Assembly: GCA_016987375.1 (NCBI GenBank)
Contig: PJRA01000509.1
Location: 1,442,829-1,506,828 of the forward strand
Direction of reading: 5' to 3'
DNA length: 64,000 nucleotides
DNA from: Brachionus koreanus
Taxonomy: Eukaryota > Rotifera > Eurotatoria > Ploima > Brachionidae
Within the stretch, counting starts at the first letter, position 1. Each line of letters starts with the position of its first letter. The position numbers and the translations under genes are program-made. Below, piece after piece: positions 10,028 to 22,811 of this stretch. The notes beneath the pieces are model-generated. The model saw nothing but the letters and a program-made list of their open reading frames with translations. It was not told the origin of the DNA and ran no database searches.

Positions 10028-11089
10028 TGTAAAATTTTCTTTTTTTTTTCTCAAATCTAAAATTTTTACGCTAAAAATTTTGAATATAAATTCTTTAATT
10101 TTCTCATTTTTCTAGTCTTTTTGCTTAGTTACAACTCAATTTGTGTTCAGGCTTCAATTTATTTATAATTAAAGTATACGAATTATTCAGCCTCTTAAGT
10201 TATTTAGGACGCTAGTATATTTGCTGAAAGTGGTTTTAGCATTGAACTCTATTCATAAAATAACTAAATTTTATAATTTAAAAAAATATACGAGCGAATT
10301 AGATTTCACCGGTTCAATTTCAGATGATTACTCTTTTTGCTAATTATTTTCAGTAAAATACTTGAGGTAAAGTTTGTCGAGAATATATGCAAATAGCTTA
10401 GGAAAAATGAAGCAAATAAAACTTGATAGTCTAGATATTGAATTAATAGCGGATTTATTTACGGATAAACTTAGAGAAATGTAAAATAAAAATCGATTTT
10501 ATGGTAGAAAAATTGTTTTTTTTTCAATTTCAAACGAAATAAGTTTTGAATTTTTCAGCCAACTTAACTTATCATAATTTAACATTTTAAAAAAAAGATA
10601 GACAAAATTAATGTCTGCTCATTTATTATCAATCTAGTTAAAATTAATTCTGCTTTAAAAAAAATTGTAAATTAAAAATTGTTAATTTTTAAAATATTAA
10701 TAAATTAGGCTCAAATAACTTGAATTAAATTGAATTACTTTGGGCCTGATTTTAGATAATTTTTTCATTCAAGTAAATTTTAAACTTGTAGTTCTTTGAT
10801 TTCTTTTGATCAGTTTATTTTCTCTTTTATTCATATTAGCTAAGCAGTTAATAAAAATTTTTATTTGATTCTATTTGAAAACTAAAAATTTATTTAATAA
10901 ATTATTTTCGACAAAATTTTTTTTTAAAGACTAGTAGTAATTATATTAGTCGTAGTAGTAAAAAATATTTAAATCCTTTTGGCTTCTTCGAAGCTATGGC
11001 AGTTAATTAAACTGTTTTTTTGAGCAATTTGTTTAGATTATTATTGAATGAATGACTATTTACTGAGGTAGGCTATATTTTCTGAATGA
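10028..11089. other. Intergenic, no gene seen
   Basis: AT-rich spacer upstream of HSBP1, including the right copy of the 49-base direct repeat (10208-10256). No coding or RNA feature could be supported. Confidence 0.45.
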
Positions 11090-11885
11090 AAATATTATCT
11101 TTGTTGCTCTTCTTTGGACTTTTTCAATTTGAGAAGCATCTTTCTCAATGGACACCAAAAACTTATGACAAGCTCTAAATGAGGTTTAACCAGTACAACA
11201 TATTCAATAGATAAATTTTAACTTGAAACTTTTTGAAAATCATTCTAAAAATTCAATTTGTGCAGTATTTTATTTGGTTATTTTACTTCAGGTCATTTTG
11301 AATATAAATGCCTAGATTCATCTGTAGATCTATTTTAGCTATAGTTTTTTGTAACATATCCATAAAAAATTTTATACTTGAAGAGATTTTTGAGCCAAAT
11401 ACATTATACTGCATTTTCAATATTTTAATCCAGAGACCAAATAAGTGATCAGGTTGAAAAACGTCTATATCTCTTTGAGGTAAAGAATATTTTAAGACAA
11501 AATTTTAGTATCATCGGCATATTTATCAACTAGACGAGTCTAAAGATCATAATATATAAATTACATGTAACCAATTCGATATGGGTTAACCCTTTTTGAA
11601 ATGACTCTTACCATATTCCTTAAGTTTAAATAATGAAAGTCTATGAGCAACTCTTTCAACTAATAGAGCTCGGTTAAAAGCTGACTTGATTGAATACAAA
11701 GATTATAGTAAATTTGTTGAACATGAACTTTTTGACATGAATCCGTGTGGTGCATCTAATTATAGATCATGATTTAAAAGATAGCTCAACATATAATCTT
11801 TTAGTATACTCTCAATAATCTCACAAATACCACTTGCTAAAGAAACCAGGCAGTAATTACTTGCATATAGTCTACGTTTATTTGA
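11090..11885 (-). pseudogene. Non-LTR retrotransposon RT remnant
   Basis: On the minus strand, from high to low coordinate, successive scraps in different frames match one non-LTR reverse transcriptase: NYCLVSLASGICEIIESILK (finger domain) near 11880-11820, a HGF-S-K-SSCSTNLL block near 11760-11710, the catalytic YADDTKIL near 11520, NLGIYIQNDLK near 11310, and VQRRATK near 11100. Many stops and frameshifts are present, so it is inactive. The order is right for a single collapsed copy. It belongs to the same broad CR1/L2-like group as the remnants at 6110-6518 and 60690-60935. Confidence 0.8.
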
Positions 11886-12254
11886 AAGTGAATAAGAATA
11901 AAAAATTCTTTAAGAATAGATTATTAATAGCAGATTATTCCTTTTAATAACTTTTTTTTTTACTTTAAATTAATAATTATTTTTCTGATCGGATATATTT
12001 AAACGATGCATTAAAATTTTTTTTTTCCTTATTCACTCCTTGTGGAGCATAGGGTCATGATGTATTAAAATGGTTTCCAAAAATTTTTGATCAGTTAATT
12101 TAATTATTTTTGAAAGCTTCAGCATCTCCTAATTTTATAAAAATTATATCAGAAATTAATGATTTGATAATTTTTTTAAAAATTTTATTATATTAAGATA
12201 AAAAAATAAAAAACTTCAAAAAAAATATAAAAGTAAGTAAGAAATATTAATTAA
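11886..12254. other. Intergenic, no gene seen
   Basis: Positions 12026-12056 hold the inverted copy of the short retroelement scrap found at about 6655-6680. The rest is AT-rich without supported features. Confidence 0.4.
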
Positions 12255-12733
12255 TTTTTTTAGGACGACCTCGTCTTTAGTAAATTCTGGTACCTTTTCA
12301 GCTTTATTAATAGTATCCTTTTCAATTGTTTTCACTCTTTGTTTTTTGCTCGGACGACCCTTGTTGACTTTTTTTGCAATTGAGAATCAGCTATTTTAAT
12401 TTCATTTGAGCCGATTTCTTCATCATCTGTTGTTTAATCTAATATCAGTTGATATTGCAGTAATTTTGTTCTTTGGAATCAGAGTCAGTATTAAGTCGCA
12501 GTATTAAGTCCATGTAGTTTGATTTTTAAGACATTCATGAGCAGATCCTATGATATCAAAAACCTTTTTGCAAATCCAATTTTTCTTTTTTCTTAATTCT
12601 GGAGTTTCAATAATATCATTTTCTGATAAAGAAGTTTATTGAGATTCATATTGTTGAATCTCAGATAGCGAATTAAATCATATCTTTGTTTTTTTTTACA
12701 TAAAATAGACTCAGGTCATAATTATATGCCAAA
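12255..12733 (-). mobile_element. MULE-type transposon remnant (AT-hook tail)
   Basis: The minus strand near 12260-12370 carries scraps with GRPSKK and related Lys/Arg-rich AT-hook motifs, resembling the C-terminal AT-hook region of the transposase at 13570-13809. The frame is broken. The right end is a sequence (12684-12733) whose reverse complement occurs at 13408-13460; both contain the inverted ATAATTATATGCC / GGCATATAATTAT block. I interpret these as facing termini of two related elements. Confidence 0.6.
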
Positions 12734-13407
12734 CTTTTATCCTTTTAATTATTTATTTCTTAAAAAACTTAAAATTAATTTAAAAAGGAACTTTGTCTCT
12801 TTTTTATCAAATTTTTGGTATCATTTTGAATTAATTAATTTTTTATTTAAATATTTATATCAATAATTTAAATAAATTTAAAAAATAGATTTAGAGCTTT
12901 AAATAATGAGCATAAGACCAATACTTGATTTTAAATGAGCCAATTTCATAGTAATTTGTAAAGCTGGTTTAAAGATTCAAGAGAACTATGTTTTATTTTG
13001 GCCTTGTTAGAAAATCGAATTGAATTCATAAAATAGAATTATTTTGATTATTTTTACACTTGTATATTTAAATCTAAGAAAGCAGCTTGGCAGAATTCTA
13101 TTTAATGGATAAACAATCTAAAACATAACTTATGTAGTTATTGATTTATTCAAATTAATAATATTTTATTCATTTAAGAAACGAATATTAATATTTTTGA
13201 GCCTTTGAAACACCAATAATTCATAGAAAAACAAAAAATATAAATTCTCTGAAAGGATTATACACGCTTCGTATTCATCGCCTACTTCTTTATTTTTGAA
13301 ATATCATTTTAAAAATATTTAAAATAATTCTTGCAAAATTTTATCAACCTTTCTCAACGAAATATGATGAAAAAAAAGGGTGGTATTAAATCGATCTCTA
13401 GAATTAG
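12734..13407. other. Spacer between two MULE remnants
   Basis: AT-rich sequence between the facing terminal repeats. No open frame or other signal was recognised. Confidence 0.4.
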
Positions 13408-15190
13408 TTAATGGCATATAATTATGACCTGAGTCTATTTTATGCAAAAAAAAACAAAAATACTGAATTTAGACCAAATTATTTTATTTAATGCTATTTC
13501 TAAGAAGAAAGTAACACAAATTTACTAATTAGAACAAAAAAATAAAAAAATAATCAAAAATAACTTAATTTATTTATTTTTGTTTTTTGATCCGACTGGT
13601 CTTCCGTGCTTATTTTTCGATAATTTTTCAATAAATTCAAATCTTCCTTTTTTTGCTAATGGCTCTGCTATCTCTTCTGTTTCAGAATTTTCGCAAATAC
13701 TGATAGCTTTTTCATTTATTGCTTGAGTTTCATTTGGCTGTTTTGTCAATCCTTTTGTTGTAAGTTTCGGACGTCCTGGACGTCTTTTTCTTTCGAGAGG
13801 AATGTTCATTGCAATTTCTTTGAAGTTACAGAGTTCTAAAATAAGATAAATTAGATATTCATATTAAAAAAAAATTTAAATACTTACTTAATCGAGAGCT
13901 TATGGCAATCACATGATCACATTTATAGTTTTTTAACCATCCTCCGCAAGTGCATCTACTCAATTCCCATTCTTCTTGGTTTATATTCACTTGATAGAAT
14001 GAGTTGATAAAATCAATAAAATCATCGAAATTATATATTGTCTCAAAACTTTGACTGGAGTTACGCTTTGCTTCAGAATTTTGAACGTTAATTGATCTTT
14101 TGATGGAATATAATATTTGCCCTCAATTTTCAAAACTCGTTTATCAAGCCGTTGCCACTTGTAAGCATGTGTCCAATCCTGTGTTGTTATTACTGGCTTA
14201 GCATAGAATTCTAAATAATTGTAATTTTTGACTTGAGTCATCTCACCCATTGACTCAACAACTGAGACTTTTGAGTGATTCTTTGACCATTTAGACACTA
14301 AGTCGAACATCTCTTGTAGGCATTGCTTTAATGGTAATCTCTTGCGCAAACCGCCATTGTGAAAATCTTTTATAACACGATGTGATGACTCTAGACCATT
14401 ACTTGTACTTGGCTTTCCAATCAAATAACCTTCAAACCATCCGTTTCTACCTTCAACGCACCATTGTCTATTAAAATACTCCAAAAATTCTGTAACTTTC
14501 TGATCATTGATTGTTTTCCATTTTTCTTGGAACAGCTGAGTCAAACTTATCTACTGAGTCAACAACTTGAATTGCCAAAATATCTCATCGTATTTTTTGT
14601 CTTAATGTTAATTCGATACGATTTAATTCGCTATCAATATTTCGTATAACATGTGCCCAGCAATTTACACGCTAAAAAAATTAATTTACGAAAATTACTT
14701 TTTACTAAAAAACTAAAAATTACTAAAAAAATCTTTAAAACCATTAGTAATTTCAGGTGCATTGTCTGCTATTAGGGAATCAGGCTCGTATTCGACTCCT
14801 ATAATATTTTCCACAGTTCTTTTGACTGTTCTGAAAATAAATGCGAAATCTTCTTGTTTTTCGTTTGTGGTTATTCCGATGCGGAAATGATGAAATTTCT
14901 TGTTGTTGTCTGTAGTTCCAATTGTTAAAGACGGATACCCTTCATATACAAGTTTGTATGTCGCATCGGCAAAAATATGTTTCGTTTAAATAGCTAAGCT
15001 CATAAGTCTCTTAGTCGTAATAAACAATCTAAATCATTTTTTTTCGATGCTTGGATCATGCATTTTCCAAGGAAAGAAAACTACAGAAAGGAAAATAAGT
15101 TTTACCTTTTCCTCTGGTTATTCTCTTAGAATTAGGTACAAAAACCTGATTTTGAGATATGTTATTGGGGATTTCTTGGATTAAGGACAT
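13408..15190 (-). mobile_element. MULE (Mutator-like) element, degraded
   Basis: This spans the transposase pseudogene plus a terminal repeat at its left end (13408-13460, inverted relative to 12684-12733). The right terminus was not identified and may be in or near the assembly gap that begins at 15346. Confidence 0.65.
13570..15190 (-). pseudogene. MULE transposase with SWIM finger and AT-hooks
   Basis: Reading down the minus strand: an ATG at 15188-15190 begins a short exon (15106-15190) ending NQVFVPNSKRITRGK, like the start of a FLYWCH domain. Then comes the MULE DDE core with DATYKLVYEGYP (first catalytic Asp), SLIADNAPEITNGF (second Asp) and NCWAHVIRN near 14640-14980. A long frame follows at 13987-14544, then a SWIM zinc finger CTCGGWLKNYKCDH near 13920, and an AT-hook tail (RPGRPK, HGRPVGSK) at 13570-13809. 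Defects: an in-frame TGA just after QKIR near 14585, a one-base frameshift near 14090, and loss of most of the FLYWCH body between 15106 and 14990. The element is therefore no longer autonomous. Confidence 0.85.
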
Positions 15191-15345
15191 ATTTTTTAAA
15201 TTTGTAAATGGATTTAGGGTATAAAATTACATTGGTATATAAATGGTGAAGAGTTGATAATAAAAAAGAAGCATTAAAGATTAAAAGCGGAAATTTCCAT
15301 TGAACATTATTGGATTAGTTAATATTTAGTTTTGTTTTTTTTTTG

Positions 15346-16010
15346 NNNNNNNNNNNNNNNNNNNNNNNNNNNNNNNNNNNNNNNNNNNNNNNNNNNNNNN
15401 NNNNNNNNNNNNNNNNNNNNNNNNNNNNNNNNNNNNNNNNNNNNNNNNNNNNNNNNNNNNNNNNNNNNNNNNNNNNNNNNNNNNNNNNNNNNNNNNNNNN
15501 NNNNNNNNNNNNNNNNNNNNNNNNNNNNNNNNNNNNNNNNNNNNNNNNNNNNNNNNNNNNNNNNNNNNNNNNNNNNNNNNNNNNNNNNNNNNNNNNNNNN
15601 NNNNNNNNNNNNNNNNNNNNNNNNNNNNNNNNNNNNNNNNNNNNNNNNNNNNNNNNNNNNNNNNNNNNNNNNNNNNNNNNNNNNNNNNNNNNNNNNNNNN
15701 NNNNNNNNNNNNNNNNNNNNNNNNNNNNNNNNNNNNNNNNNNNNNNNNNNNNNNNNNNNNNNNNNNNNNNNNNNNNNNNNNNNNNNNNNNNNNNNNNNNN
15801 NNNNNNNNNNNNNNNNNNNNNNNNNNNNNNNNNNNNNNNNNNNNNNNNNNNNNNNNNNNNNNNNNNNNNNNNNNNNNNNNNNNNNNNNNNNNNNNNNNNN
15901 NNNNNNNNNNNNNNNNNNNNNNNNNNNNNNNNNNNNNNNNNNNNNNNNNNNNNNNNNNNNNNNNNNNNNNNNNNNNNNNNNNNNNNNNNNNNNNNNNNNN
16001 NNNNNNNNNN
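15346..16010. other. Assembly gap (665 N)
   Basis: Run of N; its length may be an estimate. Open frames drawn across it are meaningless. Confidence 0.99.
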
Positions 16011-17896
16011 TTATGGTTTAGTTAATAATTTGTTTGATCTTTGGTTAATTCTTTAAATTTGATTTCAGATTACTAGCTGATTAACCTTAAAATTTAAGAA
16101 AACTGCATCTGATTTTTTTGTTGAAATATAGAGCAATAGTTTTTTTGATCGTAGTATTTGTCCTTGTGCTAATTTAATCTTTTGTATCAAAATTCGACTA
16201 AGCAGTCATTTATCAAGATTATCATTAATTATTATCTCAATTATATTTGTTTATTTAAATTGAACCTCATAAGCAAGTCATCTTATTGTGCAATTTTGTA
16301 AAAAGCAAAAAGCTGTAATCTAATGTATCAATGAGTATTATTTTGTTCATACTTTGTAATCATTGCAAAATGAGACATTTTTAAGACCAAAGAAATTCTA
16401 ATGATTTTTCAAAAAAAAATATTAAATAATTGCACAGTTTCCTTTGACGTGTGTTGTTTCAAGAAGATCACATGTTTAATTATAGACAAGTTATTAATTA
16501 AGAGATTATAAGAATTTCAAAATACACAAAATAAAGAATAAAAGTATGACAAAGGATTTTCATTCAAATAGATAAATAAAAATTCTTTGAAAAATATCAT
16601 TTTAAAATGCATTGTTTAATTTGAGATAAACAAATTTAAAAATTGTTTACCTAAAATGGTTGAAAATTTTTTGACTTTCTCTGAAAATAATTGTATTTAA
16701 ATTTTGATTATTAATAAAAAGATCCTTGATGACGTAATAACTAAAAATTTTAATCATTGAATTATTTGAATAAAATAAAATTTTAACGTTTACGATTTAT
16801 ATACTTAAATAAATAGATTTTTATAAAATTCAATGAAAAAGGCTTTGAATATTTATTAAATACAAATGTCTAGAATTAAATAAAACCTTAAATTTTGTGA
16901 TAAAATATCAATGCTGATCCAGGATTATCAGAAGAGCTAATATTGTATATGAACAATTTAGTATTAAATTGAACTAATTTTCCTCTTTTTTATTTGATTT
17001 AAAAATAAAAACTTAAGAAATAATAAAGGTCGAAAATCTAAAGACTATTTTTAAACAAAGAAATCTTAGCAGATTAAAACTTTATTGATAAAACTTTTAA
17101 ATGAATGCTAAATAATTAGAAGTCAAAAGTCAAGTGATGCTACTTTGTAGTCGGCTTAATAGATAAACATGTCCATTGTATCTTTTTGGCTAATATTCAT
17201 CATTTAATCTTTAGTAATTATTCTAATAAAAAAAATAAAACTTTATAAAAAAGATTTTCAATCAAAATAAGCTAGTCATCAAAACAAAAATAATATTTGA
17301 TATACAATGGAAACTTGGCGCACGTCACAAAAATAACAACCAAGATAGAGTATTTAACCCATTTGTAAGTATTAATAATTTCCGTATTTAAAAAGTGTGT
17401 TTAATTACTATACGACTGTTGACCAAAAACTCAACGAAAAGCAATATTTTTACCAACACTACTTTAATTATAACAATTAATACAAAATAAACAAGCAAAC
17501 TCTCATTTTTGTCTCTAACCTTAAAATTCATAGACTAAATCCAATCTTTAGCCAATTTGTATTCATCAATTTAAAGGTCAATTTTTAATTATTCAAAAAG
17601 AACAATACAAACAAACTATTGGGCTTTTAGTTCGTCAATTTTGTTCGCTTAGAACGGTTAATTTAAATAAAATAGTCAATTTACCTTTTGATTTTTGTTC
17701 CAATTTTTGAAAATTATTTTAATTCTATAAAGAAATCACATCTGATTCAATTAATCCAATATTAACCTAATTTAAGGAATCGATTTCCAAAAACAAAAAG
17801 TTCAAAGATTTTTGATGCTATTTAATTCCATTAGAGTAAAATAAAAAAATCAAACTGAAGTTACATATTTTAAAACGACTTAAAAATCTGTTCAAA
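16011..17896. other. Intergenic, no gene seen
   Basis: AT-rich spacer after the gap and upstream of the TIR gene. No open frame, RNA or repeat could be supported. Confidence 0.45.
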
Positions 17897-20800
17897 ATGA
17901 ATTCTCAATCACTTACAATTGTCATTAAAATTGGAAACATTATTAAATCGCTTAAAAAGCTGCCTGAAAGTGAATATGAAAGCGATCAGTGCTTGGAATA
18001 TTTTAAAAAAATTGACAATTCATTTAATGATGAGAAAAGTTTGCGAGCTGACATCGCCAAAACAATGATCGAGCATCAATATCCTGGTAATTTTTAAAAA
18101 ACAAATTTCTTTTATTTTTCTAGTTTTTTTTTTTTTCATTTAATTGTTAACTTTTAAGATATTGCTTTTAAATGTCTTAAATTTTATACGCGCAAGAACC
18201 TTTTTGAAAATGAGCAGACTTGGCCATGTTCATTCTACCTTCTCCGATCTATTTGGAACTATTCGGACATCAATCCCGACTTGGCTACTGTATGAATCTA
18301 TCCAAATATTCATGTATTTTATATTGTTAGCTAACTTACCTTTTTTTGTAGGCATGCACCGGTTTTATTCCTATTTTACTTGACTTTTTGACCAACGAAT
18401 GTTTATTATCTTCGGATGAAGAGGTTAATTTAAGTGATAAATATAAATCTTTGATTATAAAATCATCTAAATTACGCGGGCTTTATTTAAAGGATGAAAA
18501 GTTGTACAAATTATCATTAAATATACTAAACAATATTGCTCATCAGCCGGAGACCAAGATAGCCTTTCAACAAAATCAGGCTTCAAAAGTATTTCTATCA
18601 CACGAGTTTATTAAGAAATAATTTTTTATTTTCTTTTTATTTTACTCAAAGATATTAAAAAATTTAACTCATTCAATTCACAGTGAACATCTAAAAGTGT
18701 TGATATATTTAATATTGGCTCAAATAGTCAATGAAAATGAATTTGACAAACTAAATGATCCTTCAGGTGAATAAATTTTTTGAATAAAAGTTTAGTATAA
18801 TAATTTTTTTTATTTTAAGCGGAAGTAATTGACTCAATTGCGTCTTACGTAAAGGAGTCACTTAAAAAAGACAGGCGCTACAAAGGGATTAGCACAAACG
18901 AATATTTGGAGTGTTTGGCTAAGCTTGCAGTGACAAAATCTAACAAAATAAAAGTATTTTTTACCTCTTTTTATTTTTATTTTATACGTTGAAGCTTCTA
19001 TGCTCAAATTTTGAAACAAAAGCATCTGTTTTGAATAAAAGTACAATGGCTGATTTTATCTGCATAATAAATCTGAAAAATTTTAAAACAATTTTTCAAA
19101 AATTCCCTAATTCAATAAAAAAATAATGTCTAAAAGTTATCTAAAATAATAAAATTTAACTAAAATCATTTAAGGACCATTTGTGGCCTTCCATTAGACT
19201 AATTTCAGTTAAGTTTATTAGAGAAATTCATAAATATTGAGTCATTATTTGATTTATTTATTATAAAATTATTTATTAAACCATTTTATTAGATATTTAT
19301 TGATTTATTTTCTAAATAAAGGTCTTTCCTTTTAACCCAGCGTTAGTAAACCCTTAATATTTTTGAAAATATAATAAATGGTAAATATTAAGTCATTATT
19401 AAATTGTTTTTACGATCATTTTAGAATGTTATCAATAAAATTTTATTATAAACTTAAATTTACATTATAGACAAAGCAATCTCCTAACAATATAATCAGA
19501 GGTGTCCAGTTATTTAAACTTTCTGATCAGCAAAAATGTGTTTTTTTAGAATAAAAAAAATTTTCTTGAAAAATTAAAAAGCGAAAAAACGGAAAATTAA
19601 TTGAATAAAATAGCCTTTGAAGATTGTTTTAAAAAATTTCCTTTTTTTCGTATTTTAAAGAAAATTCTATTTAATGGAATATTTGATTAGTGATTTCTTT
19701 TATTTTTTAATAATATGATCATATTTTGACGATCTTCTTTATGATATTTTAATTTCAAAATATCATATTTTTTTGTCAAAAACCGATCATTTAATTATCA
19801 ATATTAAAATATGATCAAAATTTATTTTTTACAAAGGTTTATGAAACTGGAATATTAGTTGTTTTGAAACAAATATTGACCAGCTCAAGTGTAATTGATG
19901 AACAAGTTCATATTCTAACATGTTTGTGGAATTTATGCTTTGACGAAAAACTAGGAGAAGTGATTAAAAAGGATAAAGAACTTAACCAAATTTTAGGAAA
20001 TATTCGCAATATATCACCATGTGAGGAGATGCAAAAAAAAGCGGATGGTATTATGTTCACTTTAAATGATCTGGGCAAGAAAGTAGATCCTAAAGTTCAA
20101 CTGAGACAAAATCATGTGATGATTAGTTATAATTGGGCCTCAAGAGACATGTGCATTAGAATCAAGGATGAACTAAAAGTAAAATTTAAAAAATGTTTCT
20201 ATATTTTTATTTGAAATATTTTTAAAATATTTAAGGCCAGAGGAGTTCAAGTTTGGATCGATGTGGAGCAAATATATGGAAGCACACTCTCAAGTATGGC
20301 TGAAGCTGTGGAAAACGCGAGCGTTTTTTTAATGTGTGTGAGCGAAAAATACTACCAAAGTCCAAATTGCAGACTGGAGGCCGAGTACGCAGTTAAATTG
20401 CAAAAGCCAATCATACCACTAATAATGCAGCAAGATTATACACCTTTGGGCTGGTTGGGAATCACAATTGGTGGAAAAATTTACTACAAATTTTATGGTG
20501 CTAGATTCAATTTTGATCATACAATTTCCAGTGTAATGAAAGAGATAAACCGATATTACCAGGACGATAAGCCAAAATCAAGACAATCAACCAGTTCTAA
20601 CAATTCTAGCTCAGTATGCAACAATTTATCGATAACATACAACAATAATCTAAATGGATCGAATTGTATTGAATACCATCGAAAAGGAGGGTCGTTTTCG
20701 ACCAGGCAATCCAACGAATCAATGAACTCGAAGCAATCAAATTTGATTGAATGGTCATCTAAGGATGTTAAATCTTGGCTTATATCGCTGAACATGTCGA

Positions 20801-21098
20801 CTTGGATCAGCGATTCGGACATATTTGACAATGTTAATGGAAGTTTGCTTAAAGAGCTCTATGAAATAAAAAAAACTGTATGAGCAATATTTTTATTTAA
20901 TTTTTAAGAACAATTTTTATTTATACTTTTTTTAAGGCACCAGAATTTTTTTACTCAATGATAAAATCAAAATTAACAAATAATAGTCATACACTCAAGC
21001 ATAAACCGAATGGGTCCTATTCAATGAACGATTTTAGTCTAGCAGATCTTTTGAAACTGTCTCACGAGCTAGATGAATTGTTTAAGTCTAAATATTAA
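17897..21098 (+). CDS. ARM-TIR-SAM domain protein
   Basis: Eight exons join in frame to 650 residues: 17897-18086, 18159-18289, 18352-18588, 18652-18766, 18820-18953, 19837-20178, 20236-20877 and 20937-21098. Residues about 60-360 are helical armadillo-like repeats (for example HILTCLWNLCFDE). A TIR domain follows, starting HVMISYNWASRD, with ARGVQVWIDVEQ, a VFLMCVSEKYYQS strand-loop and CRLEAEYAVKLQKPIIPL. The Glu of the CRLEAEY segment falls where NAD-cleaving TIR domains carry their catalytic Glu, so enzymatic activity is possible. After a Ser/Asn-rich linker comes a SAM-like domain beginning IEWSSKDVKSWLISL and ending LSHELDELF. SARM1 has the order ARM-SAM-SAM-TIR, so this is a different architecture, probably cytosolic. 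Intron 5 is unusually long here (883 bases) and holds AT-rich palindromes near 19711-19815. Confidence 0.9.
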
Positions 21099-22811
21099 CT
21101 CTTAATTTATATTTATTGATGAATTTAATACATTTAGTTGTAAAAATTTAATTTCAAATCAATTTTTTTATTTATATTAAAATAAAAAATTTATAGCTAA
21201 TTTACTTTTTAAATTAGAATATTTTTTTCTAAGGATCAATAAATATTTAAAATAGATTTGTACAAAAATCGATTAATAATGCCTCATTTTTATAATTTAT
21301 CATCAATGAAAAATGTTATCTTTTTTTCCTGAATGATAACAGTTAAATATAAAATAGGAAAAATTTAATAAAAATATTTTTAAAAGCAACTTTAAATTTG
21401 ACCATTTTTTACTTAAAGATCACTTTTAAATTAAGGTAAAATTTCTTTTTTGCGCTGATTATGTAACAAAAGATAAATATTGAAACAATATTTGAGTTTA
21501 TTTAAGAAAAAATTTAATTTGTTTTGTATCAAAATTAAATTTTGTAGTCTAAGCAACAATAATTTGCCATTATACAACAATATCTTAAGCATTAAAGTTA
21601 ATCTAATAGTTTTTTTTTGTTTTGTCATAACGGGAGTATCTTATGATGTCAAAATCATATTTCAAATGAAAAAATTTTTTGAACGCGCAAATATTTGCAT
21701 GACTAATTTTCTGATTTTTTGCTTTATAACCTGGTATTAAATTTTAGCTGAAAATGACAAGTCTCTTCAAGCAGGTAATTTTAAACAAATTCTTATTTTG
21801 AGATTCTATTTTTTTCTCTTAAAAAAATCATACAGAACATATTTAATTTTGAGATTTAATTTCAGGCAGAACATAACCATTTGTTTTTACTATTGTTATT
21901 AGTGTTAAATTTTTGATGGATATTTAATTTTACTTTGAACAAAACAGCTGAAATGAATGAATAGGTGAATTTTCGAAAAGAATAATTTTTATCTTTATGA
22001 AAATGTATCGAGAGAAAGGAGTTAAGAATCTTATCGAGTAAAGAATAATTAAGTTGAGCAAATAATAAACAATAATTAGGAATGAAGACTGATTAGATTT
22101 TTTTCTTATCAACTCATTTAAACATAATAATTAGTGATTAGATTGAAATAATCTAGTCCTTCCTGAATTCTTAACTATAATTAAATCTTGAAATCTTTTA
22201 ATTAGCATTGTGAATATTTCATAGTAATTTTGATATTTTGAACTAAATTTTAACCAGCATATATTCACACAAATTAAATAAAATTTTCTTTTCATAAATC
22301 AATAAAATTTTATTGTATAATTTTATTAAATAAATAAATAAATAAAAAACCAAGTGTTGCAAATGTGCTAAGTCCCTGCAGAGATTTAAGTGTTCAATTA
22401 AAAATATGGCATTATTTTATCCAAATGTCAGTCATTTTTCTAATTTCAAATTAACTTTAGTTGAAAAAAAAATATTATTGCTTATTTTGTCGACAATATG
22501 AGCCCATCCACAGGAGGTCAATAGCCTATTCCCAATAAGTCCTAATTGTTTGTTACATAAGATCGCTTAAAAGGGCAAAATATGCTAGTGCTTAATGCGC
22601 TTCCAATTTTTTCAATTAGGATTTAAAATGCTTCAAGAGAAAAAACAATTGAAACAATTAAGCACTCGAAAGATTACACAATTTATTTACTCTGATAGTT
22701 ATTCTTAAAGTTTAGTCGGAAGAGTAAATTTCAAGAGACTCTGATGATTTTGTTTTTGTGCTCGATAAAACTCTTAAAGGAACATATTTGAGATAATTGA
22801 CTTAATTAAAG

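Larger units (their letters stand above)
9254..10256 (+). repeat. 49-base direct repeats flanking HSBP1
   Basis: Positions 9254-9302 and 10208-10256 are similar over 49 bases, both beginning GACGCTA and sharing TTTGCTGAAAG and TTTAGCATTGAA. They lie in the same orientation on either side of the HSBP1 exons. They may be ends of an old mobile element or traces of a local duplication. Confidence 0.7.

Noticed and set aside
15332..16056. Open frames spanning the N run
   Set aside because: They consist of unknown bases only.
21480..21740. 86-codon plus-strand frame after the TIR gene
   Set aside because: Low-complexity Phe/Lys/Asn composition, overlaps an opposite-strand frame, no signature.
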